A DNA stretch of 57,865 nt from Microbacterium sp. (GCA_017744855.1 JAGIAK010000006.1:1-57865), one strand, 5' to 3'; counted from the stretch's first letter, positions 41,402-49,653 are shown. Numbers and translations: made by a program. The notes: generated by a model not told the origin, from the sequence alone.

Positions 41402-42538
41402 TCAATCGCCGAGCACGGCGGCCGCGACGGCGGCGCGGTAGACGGCGGGGGCGTGCCGTCTGTCGGCCGCCTCCCTCGCGGCGGGGAGCTCGGCGATCAG
41501 CGCCGGCCACTCTTCGCGCACGCGGTCGAGCGCCGCGGCGATGGCCTCGGCGTCGTCGGGGCGCACGAGCTGCACGGTGCGGTAGTCGGCAGCGCCCTCG
41601 CGCAGCCCGCTGCTGTCGCTGGCGATGACGGGGCGCTCGGCGAGCACTCCCTCGACGACCGTGTTCCCGAAGGACTCGTCGGACCGAGAGGGCACGACGA
41701 GCACGTCGGAGGCGGACACGAAAGGCCAGACCTCGGTCTGGAACCCCGCGAACTCGACGTCGACCCCGGTCGCGGCCGCCTGCTCATGCAGCTGCTGCTC
41801 GTACCACTCATAGCCCTCGAAGACCGCCCCGACGAGGGTGACGCGCGCATCGTGCCCGCGTGCGGCGAGGAGCGCGGCCGCCTCGACGGCGAGGTCCGGC
41901 CCCTTGCGGGCGGACAGCCGGCCGACGTAGACGATCCGCAGCGGGCCGTCGAGCTCGGGGCGGGCGGGGGCCGGATCGGCCGGGGCGTGCACGCCGTTGA
42001 GGATCACGGTGGAGCGGCGGGCGAGCGCGGGGAGCGTCCGTGCGACGGTGTCGAGCGTGAACCGGCTGTTCGCGATCGTGAGGTGCGAGGCGAGATGCGG
42101 CAGGTAGAGCAGGGCGTTGACGATCCTGGCGCCCGACCCTTCCGCCTCGTGCAGGTGGCTGACCGTCCTCGCGCCGCGCAGGCGTGCGAGGGCAGGCCAC
42201 TGCGGGACGATGATCGTCGACACGTACACGGCATCGGGGCGGATGCGGCCGAGCAGACGCCAGGCCGCGCCGAGACCGCGGAACGTGTCGCGGAACAGGC
42301 GGGGCAGACCGCGGGGCGTGAGCAGCATCTTGCGCAGCACGAGCATCGGCACGATGACGACCTCGGCACCGGCCGCGCGCAGCGCGGTGTCGAGGAGGCC
42401 TCGGTGCGGCAGTGCCACGACGACGCGCGCGCCCGTCTCCACGAGACCGATCGCGCTCTCGAGCAGCATCCGGTCGGAACCGAACATCTCGGCGCCGGGG
42501 TGCACGACGAGCACGGTCTTGCGGTCGGAGCTCACCAT
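41402..42538 (-). CDS. Glycosyltransferase family 4 (378 aa)
   Basis: GT-B fold. N-terminal VLVVHPGAEMFGSDRMLLESAIGL; C-terminal IVYVGRLSARKGPDLAVEAAALL and the retaining-enzyme motif SDESFGNTVVEGVLAE (E-x7-E). Cytoplasmic. ATG 42538 overlaps the stop of the upstream gene by 7 bp. Third gene of the wbaP-like operon, so it probably adds a sugar to the lipid-linked primer. Confidence 0.88.
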   Translation of the reverse strand: MVSSDRKTVLVVHPGAEMFGSDRMLLESAIGLVETGARVVVALPHRGLLDTALRAAGAEVVIVPMLVLRKMLLTPRGLPRLFRDTFRGLGAAWRLLGRIRPDAVYVSTIIVPQWPALARLRGARTVSHLHEAEGSGARIVNALLYLPHLASHLTIANSRFTLDTVARTLPALARRSTVILNGVHAPADPAPARPELDGPLRIVYVGRLSARKGPDLAVEAAALLAARGHDARVTLVGAVFEGYEWYEQQLHEQAAATGVDVEFAGFQTEVWPFVSASDVLVVPSRSDESFGNTVVEGVLAERPVIASDSSGLREGAADYRTVQLVRPDDAEAIAAALDRVREEWPALIAELPAAREAADRRHAPAVYRAAVAAAVLGD

Positions 42539-43698
42539 TCCTCGGCCCGCCGGCGTGCGCGGCGGGCGACGCGGTGCACGCTCTCTCCGCCGGCCAGGCG
42601 GCGGGCGAGGTTCTCGTAGGCGTCGGTGACGTCATCCCAGCGGAAGGCGACGCGGGCGCGCTCCTTGGCGCGGATGCCGGTCTCGCGGGTGCCGTCGATG
42701 TCGGCCTCCGCACTCTCGAACGCGGCGGCCGCGTCGGCGGGCGTGGAGAAGAACCAGCCGTCGTCGCCGGTGACCTCGCGGTTGAACGGCACGTCGAACG
42801 CGATCACCGCGGTGCCGGCGCCCATCGCCCGCAGCAACGACGGGTTGGTGCCGCCGACGGAGTGGCCGTGATCGTAGGTCAGCGCGTGGAAGTAGAGGGC
42901 GTCGAGGAGCTCCTGGTCGTAGATCCCGCCGACGAGGCGGATGCGGTCGTCGCCGGCGGCGGCGTCCTGGATGCGCTGCGTGTACTCGCTGCTGTACGGC
43001 GCGGATCCCACGACGACGAGCGGGAGCGTCGCCGCGCTGCGGCGATAGCCCTCGACGATCTCCAGGACGTGGTTCTCGGGCTCGAAGCGCGCCACCACGA
43101 GGTGGAAGCCGCCGGGGGTGAGCCCGAGCTCCTCGACGCGCCCTTCGGCGACGGAGTCGAGGATCGGAGCGCCGTAGCGGATCATCTCGGTCGGCACCTG
43201 GAACTGGTGCGCGTAGTAGTCGGCGATGCCGGGCGCGTCGGCGATCAGCGCGTCGCCGGTGCGGACGCCGAACTGCTCCGCCCACCGGTAGTAGGCCTTG
43301 CCGCGCGGGCCCCACTTCGACCGTCGCCACTCGAGGCCGTCCATGTGCAGGGCAGTGGGAACGCGCCTCAGCCGCAGGAACGGCAGGAACGGCGAGTTCG
43401 CGGCGTTGAAGACGAAGGCGGCATCCGGACGGCGGCGGAAGATCAGGTGCAGCGTCGAGAAGCCGGTGTGGCTCAGCGTCTCGACCTGCTTCACCGGGAC
43501 CGCCGGCAGGTGCACGACCCGCATCCCGAGGTACTCCTTCTCACGGCTCTCCGAGCCGCGGGTGTACACCACCACGTCGTGACCGCGGTCGGCGAGTCGT
43601 CTGCCGACCTCCTCGACCGCGGTCTCGAATCCTCCGTAGGCTGCGGGCACTCCCCGCGTCCCCACCATCGCGATGGTGAGGGCGTTCCGCTTGCTCAT
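42532..43698 (-). CDS. DUF1972-type glycosyltransferase (WchF-like, 388 aa)
   Basis: IAMVGTRGVPAAYGGFETAVEEVGRRL at the N terminus is the signature of the DUF1972 head of WchF/Cps2T-type beta-1,4-rhamnosyltransferases, usually the second sugar after the WbaP/WchA-type initiator. The C-terminal half has FHLVVARFEPENHVLEIVEGY and SVGGTNPSLLRAMGAGTAVIAFD. Follows the initiating transferase gene with a 4-bp gap, which matches that biochemical order. Confidence 0.87.
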   Translation of the reverse strand: MSKRNALTIAMVGTRGVPAAYGGFETAVEEVGRRLADRGHDVVVYTRGSESREKEYLGMRVVHLPAVPVKQVETLSHTGFSTLHLIFRRRPDAAFVFNAANSPFLPFLRLRRVPTALHMDGLEWRRSKWGPRGKAYYRWAEQFGVRTGDALIADAPGIADYYAHQFQVPTEMIRYGAPILDSVAEGRVEELGLTPGGFHLVVARFEPENHVLEIVEGYRRSAATLPLVVVGSAPYSSEYTQRIQDAAAGDDRIRLVGGIYDQELLDALYFHALTYDHGHSVGGTNPSLLRAMGAGTAVIAFDVPFNREVTGDDGWFFSTPADAAAAFESAEADIDGTRETGIRAKERARVAFRWDDVTDAYENLARRLAGGESVHRVARRARRRAEEW

Positions 43699-43702
43699 GC
43701 GT

Positions 43703-45235
43703 TCAGTATGCCCCGCTCGGCTGCACCATGACCTTCGCGGTGCGCCACATGATCTGCAGGTCGTTCATGACAGACCAGTTCTCGACGTAGCGCAGGTCGA
43801 GGCGGACGCTCTCGTCCCACGACAGGTCGCTGCGGCCGGACACCTGCCACAGGCCGGTGATACCGGGCTTGATGTACAGGCGACGGAACACGGTGCCGTC
43901 GTATGCGGTGACCTCGCTGGGCAGCGGCGGACGCGGGCCGACGACGCTCATGTCGCCGACGAGCACGTTCCAGAACTGCGGGAGTTCGTCAAGTGACAGT
44001 TTGCGCAGTACTTTTCCGACACGAGTGACGCGCGGGTCGTCCTTCATCTTGAAGAGCAGACCTGCGCCCTCGTTCTGCTCCTTGAGCGCGGCGAGCTGCT
44101 GCTCGGCATCCGTCTTCATCGAGCGGAACTTGACGATCTTGAAGCGGCGTCCGTCGCGGCCGACACGCTCCTGGAAGAAGAGCGCCGGACCGGGGGAGTC
44201 GAGCTTGATCAGCGGTACGAGCACGAGCGAGACGAGCCCGATCGGGATCAGCGCCAGCGTCGAGACGACGATGTCGAGTGCGCGCTTGAGCAGATGGCGT
44301 CCGCCCTCGTAGCTCGGGATCTCCACCTGGATCAGGGGGAGACCCTCGACCGGTGCGAACGAGATGCGCGGACCTGCGACGTCGGTGAGGCGGCTGGAGA
44401 GCACGAGCTCGGATGCCGTGCCCTCGAGCTGCCAGCTCAGCTGCTTGACGAAGTCGGGGTCGCCGTCTGGGCGGCTCGCCACGATGATGGTGTCCGCGCC
44501 CAACTCGGCGGCGACGCTCGCGACGGTGTTGACGTTGCCGAGCACCGGGAACCGGGCTCCGTCGATCTCCACGTCACGAGCGTTGCCGTCGAGCAGGGTG
44601 GCGCCGACGACCTGATAACCCGAGGCTCCGATCGGGTGCAGGGTGCGGACGACGTACTCGACGTCGTCCTTGTTGCCGACGACCAACGTGCGCGACGAGA
44701 AGCGGCCGTGCGCGCGCTGCGCGCCGAGCCAGTTCCGCCACGCCCACCGCGTGATCAGCAGAGCGAACAGCCCCAGCGGCAGTCCGACGAGCAGCACGAG
44801 CTGCATCTGCTGCCACGCGAGCAGCACGCTGATCATCGCGATCATCCCGAATGCGAGACCGCTGGCGTGCGCGACGCCCCGGTACTCGGCGGCGCTGGCG
44901 CGGAACAGGGCTGCATCCCGAGTGTGCAGCGCGCTGAGCGACAGGTACCAGAGCGATCCCAGAAGGATGCCGTCGCGCAGGGCCTCTTCCCCTGCGACGC
45001 CCAGCATCAGCTGAATCGCTGCGGTGGCGCCGACCGCGAACAGGATGACAGCAGCATCCGTGATCCGCAGTCGCATCCGATAGCGCCGCTCCCACTGACG
45101 ACGTCGCTCCAGCGTCGCGGAGACGCGAGGAGTGACCACCGTTCGGGGGGTCGGCTTGACGGCTCGCGGTGCGGCGACCGGCACGAAGGCCGTACCCGTG
45201 CGAGTGATGCCGATGGCATCCTCGACGGAGGTCAT
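43703..45235 (-). CDS. Exopolysaccharide polyprenyl glycosylphosphotransferase (WbaP-like, 510 aa)
   Basis: Residues ~55-170: membrane region with four helices; ~175-300: CoA-binding-like Rossmann domain (RTLVVGNKDDVEYVV); ~315 on: sugar transferase domain with helix LKRALDIVVSTLALIPIGL, then FFQERVGRDGRRFKIVKFRSM, LRKLSLDELPQFWNVLVGDMSVVGPRPPLP and KPGITGLWQVSGRSDLSW. It transfers a sugar-1-phosphate to undecaprenyl phosphate, starting repeat-unit synthesis. ATG 45235 is chosen; the frame stays open back to ATG 45421 but that stretch is the hairpin leader. First gene of the operon 45235-41402. Confidence 0.93.
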   Translation of the reverse strand: MTSVEDAIGITRTGTAFVPVAAPRAVKPTPRTVVTPRVSATLERRRQWERRYRMRLRITDAAVILFAVGATAAIQLMLGVAGEEALRDGILLGSLWYLSLSALHTRDAALFRASAAEYRGVAHASGLAFGMIAMISVLLAWQQMQLVLLVGLPLGLFALLITRWAWRNWLGAQRAHGRFSSRTLVVGNKDDVEYVVRTLHPIGASGYQVVGATLLDGNARDVEIDGARFPVLGNVNTVASVAAELGADTIIVASRPDGDPDFVKQLSWQLEGTASELVLSSRLTDVAGPRISFAPVEGLPLIQVEIPSYEGGRHLLKRALDIVVSTLALIPIGLVSLVLVPLIKLDSPGPALFFQERVGRDGRRFKIVKFRSMKTDAEQQLAALKEQNEGAGLLFKMKDDPRVTRVGKVLRKLSLDELPQFWNVLVGDMSVVGPRPPLPSEVTAYDGTVFRRLYIKPGITGLWQVSGRSDLSWDESVRLDLRYVENWSVMNDLQIMWRTAKVMVQPSGAY

Positions 45236-45291
45236 GCCGACACCTCGGCAGCCGTGAGTGAACGCAGAATTCCCCAGTGCGTCATGAACAT
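45232..45291 (-). CDS. Upstream ORF coupled to the wbaP-like gene (19 or 17 codons)
   Basis: MFMTHWGILRSLTAAEVSA; the second Met (45285) has GGGG 6 nt upstream. Stop TGA overlaps ATG 45235 (ATGA). Confidence 0.4.
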   Translation of the reverse strand: MFMTHWGILRSLTAAEVSA

Positions 45292-45450
45292 CCCCAGTAC
45301 TGATCCCCAGATCGCGAACCCCACGTTCGCGACAAGCGCCTGCATTCCCGACCCCTCGGGTCCTGCTGATCGACCGAGATCCCACATCGCGGTCGCGCAC
45401 ACCGTCCCACACGGTGAACATGCAGCAGGAGCTGCAGACGGGACAACTCT
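45236..45450 (-). promoter_or_regulatory. Long leader with six tandem hairpins before the wbaP-like operon
   Basis: This covers most of the gene-free stretch 45236-45551. Minus-strand -10 candidate TAGAGT (about 45452-45447). Hairpins in 5' to 3' order: 45436-45421 (TGCAGC with GCTGCA, loop TCCT), 45416-45400 (CACCGT with ACGGTG, loop GTGGG), 45395-45371 (CGACCG-c-GAT with ATC-t-CGGTCG, loop GTGGG), 45360-45347 (CCCGA with TCGGG, loop GGGG), 45332-45312 (TCGCGAAC with GTTCGCGA, loop GTGGG), 45313-45302 (GATC with GATC, loop TGGG). Two more GGGGA blocks precede the coupled ORF. Remaining 45453-45551 holds the LtrA promoter and nothing else I can see. Confidence 0.65.
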
Positions 45451-45551
45451 AGCGGATGGAAGGCTCTGAGGGAAGATAATTCACGCGAGTGGACGAACCA
45501 GTATGCCGATACCTTGCATCGTGACCGGCATTCCGCGATTATCCTGACCCC

Positions 45552-46718
45552 GTGAACGCACCCACCGCAACGAGGTTCCACCTGAGCCGCATGCTGCCCC
45601 GCGACCCGTCGCAGCCGCACCGCGTCGCGAGTTCGCTCGAGTTGTTCTTCGACCTCGTCTTCGTCGTCGCCGTGAGCACCGCCTCGGTGCAGCTGCATCT
45701 CGCTCTCGCCGAGGGGGAGTTCGTGCACGGCATCACCTCGTACGCGATGGTCTTCTTCGCGATCTGGTGGGCCTGGATGAACTTCACCTGGTTCGCCACC
45801 TCTTTCGACACCGACGACTGGCTCTACCGCGTCACCACGATCGTGCAGATGAGCGGAGTGCTCATCCTGGCAGCAGGCATCCCTCAGGCCTTCCAGGGCG
45901 ACTTCACGATCCCGGTCATCGGCTACGTGGTGATGCGCTGCGCGATGATCGCGCAGTGGCTCCGCGCGAGCCGCGCCGCCGAAGGACCGCTGCGTTCCGC
46001 GACGGTCCGCTACGCCGCGGGCATCGGCGCCGTGCAGCTGCTCTGGATCCTCTTCCTCTTCCTGCCGACGGGGCCGATCCAGCTCGTCGCGTTCGTGGTG
46101 TTCGCCCTCATCGAGATCTCCGTGCCCGTCTTCGCGGAGTACCGGCACCAGACCCCGTGGCATCCGCATCACATCACCGAGCGCTACGGGCTGTTCACGC
46201 TCATCGTGCTCGGCGAGAGCCTGCTGGCGTCGGCGAACGCGATCATCGAGGCGCTCGGAGAGGCGGAGTCGCTGGCCCCGCTGATCGGACTCTCCGTGCT
46301 GACCCTGGTCGTGACCGCGTCGCTCTGGTGGATCTACTTCTGGCCGCCGCACCACCGCGCCATCACGACGTTCGCGCGCTCACTGCGCTACGGGTACACG
46401 CACTACTTCGTGTTCGCGGCCGCCGCGGCGTTCTCAGCCGGCATCGAGGTCGAGCTCGCGGTGCTCACCCACCACAGCGACATCTCCGCCGTCGCCGCGG
46501 CGATGACGGTGTCCGTGCCCATCGCGATCTTCCTGTTCGGCATCTGGTTCGTCGCCATCCGCGACAACGCCGACCGGGTCGTGAACACGGTCATCCCCGT
46601 CGGCGCGCTCGTCGTGCTGCTCGACCCCGTGCTGCCGATCCCTGTCGCGATCACCGCGGCCGTGATGGTGGTCATCGTCGTCGTGCTCGTGCTGCGCCCG
46701 CCGGTGGAGCGTTCATAG
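45552..46718 (+). CDS. Low temperature requirement protein A family membrane protein (388 aa)
   Basis: ELFFDLVFVVAVSTASVQLHLAL near residue 30 and ITERYGLFTLIVLGESLLA near residue 215 are the two signatures of the LtrA family. About ten to twelve membrane helices. Function is poorly known; named for cold growth in Listeria. GTG 45552 lies 6 nt after TATCCT, so the mRNA may be leaderless. Single gene. Confidence 0.88.
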   Translation: MNAPTATRFHLSRMLPRDPSQPHRVASSLELFFDLVFVVAVSTASVQLHLALAEGEFVHGITSYAMVFFAIWWAWMNFTWFATSFDTDDWLYRVTTIVQMSGVLILAAGIPQAFQGDFTIPVIGYVVMRCAMIAQWLRASRAAEGPLRSATVRYAAGIGAVQLLWILFLFLPTGPIQLVAFVVFALIEISVPVFAEYRHQTPWHPHHITERYGLFTLIVLGESLLASANAIIEALGEAESLAPLIGLSVLTLVVTASLWWIYFWPPHHRAITTFARSLRYGYTHYFVFAAAAAFSAGIEVELAVLTHHSDISAVAAAMTVSVPIAIFLFGIWFVAIRDNADRVVNTVIPVGALVVLLDPVLPIPVAITAAVMVVIVVVLVLRPPVERS

Positions 46719-46809
46719 GCAGCGCATAGCGGAATCCTGGAGTCCTGATCGGACGCCTCGTGAGCATTGGTGTCGACACACCACCGCAGTGCACGAGAGG
46801 AGTCAGATC

Positions 46810-47778
46810 ATGAGCCGCATCCCCGAGCCGACCCCGACACCAGAGGGTCCCGCGTACGAAGGCCGTCTGCTCGACCGCCCGGACGAGGAGGTCGTAGACC
46901 AGGGCGCGCCCTTCGACATCCGCACGCTGATCAGCCGCCGCGGCGTGCTCAGCCTCGCCGGCATCGGATTCGGCGCCGCCGTGCTCGCGGCGTGCGCCCC
47001 CGTGGCGTCGAGCGGCACGGGCTCGACCGCCACCTCTGGCACGGGGGGATCGGCGTCGTCCGGCACCTCGGACGGCGAGATCCCCGACGAGACCGCCGGG
47101 CCCTACCCCGGCGACGGCTCCAACGGCCCCGACGTGCTGGAGGAGTCGGGCATCGTGCGGCGCGACATCACCTCCTCGATCGACGGCTCGGCGACCGCCG
47201 ACGGCGTGCCGCTCACGTTCGAGCTCCAGGTGCTCGACATGGCGAACGGGAACGCGCCCTTCGCCGGCGTCGCCGTCTACGCCTGGCACTGCACGGCGAC
47301 GGGGGAGTACTCGATGTACTCCTCGGGCCTCGAGGACGTCACCTACCTCCGCGGCGTACAGGTGGCGGATGCCGACGGCAAGGTGTCGTTCACCTCCATC
47401 TACCCCGGGTGCTACTCGGGGCGCTGGCCGCACATCCACTTCGAGGTGTATCCCGACGTCGATGCGATCACCGACTCGGCGAACGCCATCGCCACCTCGC
47501 AGATGGCGATGCCGGAGGCCGCGAGCACGGAGGTGTACGCGACGTCCGCATACGCCGGCTCTGCGCAGAACCTCTCGCAGGTCACACTCGCGAGCGACAA
47601 CGTGTTCGGCGATGACTCCGCGGCCTCCCAGCTGCCCGCCATCACCGGCGACGCCCGCAACGGTTACGCCGCGGCGCTGGTCGTGCGCATCGACACCGCC
47701 ACGGCTCCGACGGGCGGATCGGCGCCGGGTGGGGCGCCGGGTGGTCAGGGCGGGGGAGGGCGGCCGCCGTCCGCCTGA
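46810..47778 (+). CDS. Intradiol ring-cleavage dioxygenase-like Tat lipoprotein (322 aa)
   Basis: Residues ~38-65 hold a twin-arginine-like signal (ISRRGVLSLAGIGFGAAVLAAC) with lipobox LAAC, so the protein is exported folded and lipid-anchored. The mature part has AGPYPGDGSNGPDVL, WHCTATGEYSMYS and YPGCYSGRWPHIHFEVY, which supply the two Tyr and two His ligands of the ferric site in catechol/protocatechuate-type dioxygenases. Exported intradiol homologues are common in actinobacteria with unknown aromatic substrates. C terminus is a Gly/Pro-rich tail. GAGAGGAG precedes ATG 46810. Confidence 0.85.
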   Translation: MSRIPEPTPTPEGPAYEGRLLDRPDEEVVDQGAPFDIRTLISRRGVLSLAGIGFGAAVLAACAPVASSGTGSTATSGTGGSASSGTSDGEIPDETAGPYPGDGSNGPDVLEESGIVRRDITSSIDGSATADGVPLTFELQVLDMANGNAPFAGVAVYAWHCTATGEYSMYSSGLEDVTYLRGVQVADADGKVSFTSIYPGCYSGRWPHIHFEVYPDVDAITDSANAIATSQMAMPEAASTEVYATSAYAGSAQNLSQVTLASDNVFGDDSAASQLPAITGDARNGYAAALVVRIDTATAPTGGSAPGGAPGGQGGGGRPPSA

Positions 47779-47989
47779 GCGGGGGCTCCGACGGCGCGGG
47801 GTCGCGGGGTCGACTTCCCCGCCGTCGGAGGATCTGTTAGACTGATGGTGCAACGTGTGCGCATCGCCCCTCTCGGCAGCCACGTCGCCACTGATCAGGG
47901 CCATCCCGGACCGCGCACATCGACGCGCGCGGCATCCGCCCTCGATCACCCGATTCGCGGGTGCGCAGGCGTGCGCCCGCCGCAGAGCA

Positions 47990-48286
47990 ATGAGCACCAC
48001 CATGAGCACGACCACCATGCCCCCGTACGACCCGTTGACCTGGAAGCAGGCCGACGCCGATGTGCACGTCGCGACCCGAGACGGCGAGTTCGCCGGATTC
48101 GTCGAGTTCGACGGCACCGCCCACCTCGTCCGCGACCACCAGGGAGCGGACCTGGGATCCTTCGCGACCCTCGACGAGGCCTTCCAGGCCCTCGCCGATG
48201 CGCAGGAGCCCGCCCCGCGCCCATCGCTGTTCCCGCTGGCGCTGCCGCGGGTGCTGCGTCGGCGCCCACGGCGCGCCCGCGCCTGA
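47990..48286 (+). CDS. Small hypothetical protein (98 aa)
   Basis: Core YDPLTWKQADADVHVATRDGEFAGFVEFDGTAHLVRDHQGADLGSFATLDEAFQAL is compact alpha/beta; the tail is Arg/Pro-rich (RRRPRRARA). Start uncertain: ATG 47990 or 48002, both without a good ribosome site. A -10 TAGACT at 47838-47843 implies a ~140-nt leader, unusually long here; the frame is also open from GTG 47855. Unknown function. Confidence 0.6.
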   Translation: MSTTMSTTTMPPYDPLTWKQADADVHVATRDGEFAGFVEFDGTAHLVRDHQGADLGSFATLDEAFQALADAQEPAPRPSLFPLALPRVLRRRPRRARA

Positions 48287-48317
48287 CGGCCTCCCTTCGA
48301 GACCGCAGGAGACGTGG

Positions 48318-48356
48318 GATGAGGGCCCGAGCGGATGTTCCGCTCGGGCCCTCATC
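48318..48356 (+). terminator. 18-bp hairpin terminator upstream of the desaturase gene
   Basis: Perfect stem GATGAGGGCCCGAGCGGA with its complement, loop TGT. Nearly the same hairpin follows the desaturase gene at 49603-49641. Confidence 0.8.
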
Positions 48357-48459
48357 GTATGCCGTTCGGCGTATGAGCGCGGAGCTAGCCTGAGACCAGC
48401 GAACGGCGACCGCCCTTGGCTTCCGCAGCTCACGGGCTCCCGATCGTCAGGAGAGCACC

Positions 48460-49572
48460 ATCTCCACCATCCAGGTCGACCAGACCTCCTCGACCCTCGG
48501 TCCGGTCCGCCAGACCTACGCCGGCACCGCCGACTTCCCGCCGATGGCCAGCGCCTACCGCGAGGTGTCGCAGGTCGTCAGGGAGACCGGGCTCATGCAG
48601 CGCACACCGGTGTTCTACGCCCTCGTCGGCGCCGCGGTGCTGCTCGCCTTCGGCGGGTGCGTGACCGGCTTCATCCTGCTCGGCGACAGCTGGTTCCAGC
48701 TGCTCATCGCCGCCGCGCTCGGCATCGTGTTCACCCAGGTCGCCTTCCTCGCCCACGAGGCGGCGCACCGGCAGATCCTCGCGTCGGGGCCGGCGAACTT
48801 CCGCCTCGCGCGCATCCTCGGCGGCATCGTCGGCATGAGCTACGACTGGTGGGACTCGAAGCACACCCGTCACCACGGCAACCCCAATCAGGTCGGCAAA
48901 GACCCCGACATCGAGGTCGACACCATCTCCTTCCTCGATGAGGATGCTGCGCGGTCACGCGGTCTCGTGCGGCTCATCACACGGAGGCAGGGGTGGCTGT
49001 TCTTCCCCCTGCTCACGCTCGAGGGCATCAACCTGCACTACCTCGGCTACCGGCATCTGCTCTCCCGCCGCCAGATCAAGGGCCGCTGGATCGAGCTGGG
49101 CATCATCACGGCGCGGCTCGCCCTCGTGATCGTCCCCGTCTTCCTGCTGCTGCCGCTGGGGATGGCGTTCGCGTTCATGGGAGTGCAGCTCGCCGTCTTC
49201 GGCGTCTACATGGGCGCCTCGTTCGCGCCGAACCACAAGGGCATGGCCGTCATCGCGCCCGACGCCAGGCTCGATTTCTTCTCGAAGCAGGTGCGCACCT
49301 CCCGCAACATCACCGGCGGCTGGTGGGCGACCGTGCTGATGGGCGGCCTCAACCACCAGGTCGAGCACCACCTGTTCCCGAGCATGTCGAGGCTGCACCT
49401 GTCGAAGGCGCGGGGGATCGTGCGCGACTACTGCGCCGCGAACGACGTGCCGTACACCGAGACGACCCTCGGCCGCTCGTACGCCATCGTGATCGCATAC
49501 CTGAACAGGGTCGGGCTCGCCGCTCGCGACCCGTTCGACTGCCCGATGGCCACTCAGCTCCGACGGGCCTGA
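48460..49572 (+). CDS. Fatty acid desaturase, probable ATC start (370 aa)
   Basis: Membrane-bound di-iron desaturase (PF00487) with histidine boxes HEAAH, HTRHH and HQVEHH, introducing a double bond into acyl chains of membrane lipids. Four hydrophobic helices. The first ATG in frame (48544) lacks a ribosome site, whereas AGGAG (48449-48453) stands 6 nt before ATC 48460, and the codons from 48460 (STIQVDQTSSTLGPVRQTYA) read like the true N terminus with M-S-T expected at ATC-TCC-ACC. No ATG, GTG or TTG exists in frame between the stop at 48391 and 48544. -10 TAGCCT at 48386-48391. Confidence 0.85.
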   Translation: MSTIQVDQTSSTLGPVRQTYAGTADFPPMASAYREVSQVVRETGLMQRTPVFYALVGAAVLLAFGGCVTGFILLGDSWFQLLIAAALGIVFTQVAFLAHEAAHRQILASGPANFRLARILGGIVGMSYDWWDSKHTRHHGNPNQVGKDPDIEVDTISFLDEDAARSRGLVRLITRRQGWLFFPLLTLEGINLHYLGYRHLLSRRQIKGRWIELGIITARLALVIVPVFLLLPLGMAFAFMGVQLAVFGVYMGASFAPNHKGMAVIAPDARLDFFSKQVRTSRNITGGWWATVLMGGLNHQVEHHLFPSMSRLHLSKARGIVRDYCAANDVPYTETTLGRSYAIVIAYLNRVGLAARDPFDCPMATQLRRA

Positions 49573-49602
49573 CGTCGGTCCGCACCGGCGTCGCCACGAC
49601 GA

Positions 49603-49641
49603 GAAGAGGGCCCGAGCGGATGATCCGCTCGGGCCCTCTTC
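49603..49641. terminator. Terminator between desaturase and divIVA-like genes
   Basis: 18-bp stem (GAAGAGGGCCCGAGCGGA with its complement), loop TGA; serves both convergent genes. Near-identical to 48318-48356. Confidence 0.82.
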
Positions 49642-49653
49642 GTCGTCTACGGG

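Noticed and set aside
45236..45421. N-terminal extension of the WbaP-like protein to ATG 45421
   Set aside because: The frame is open but consists of hairpin arms and lacks similarity to family N termini; ATG 45235 gives the normal length and overlaps a short ORF.
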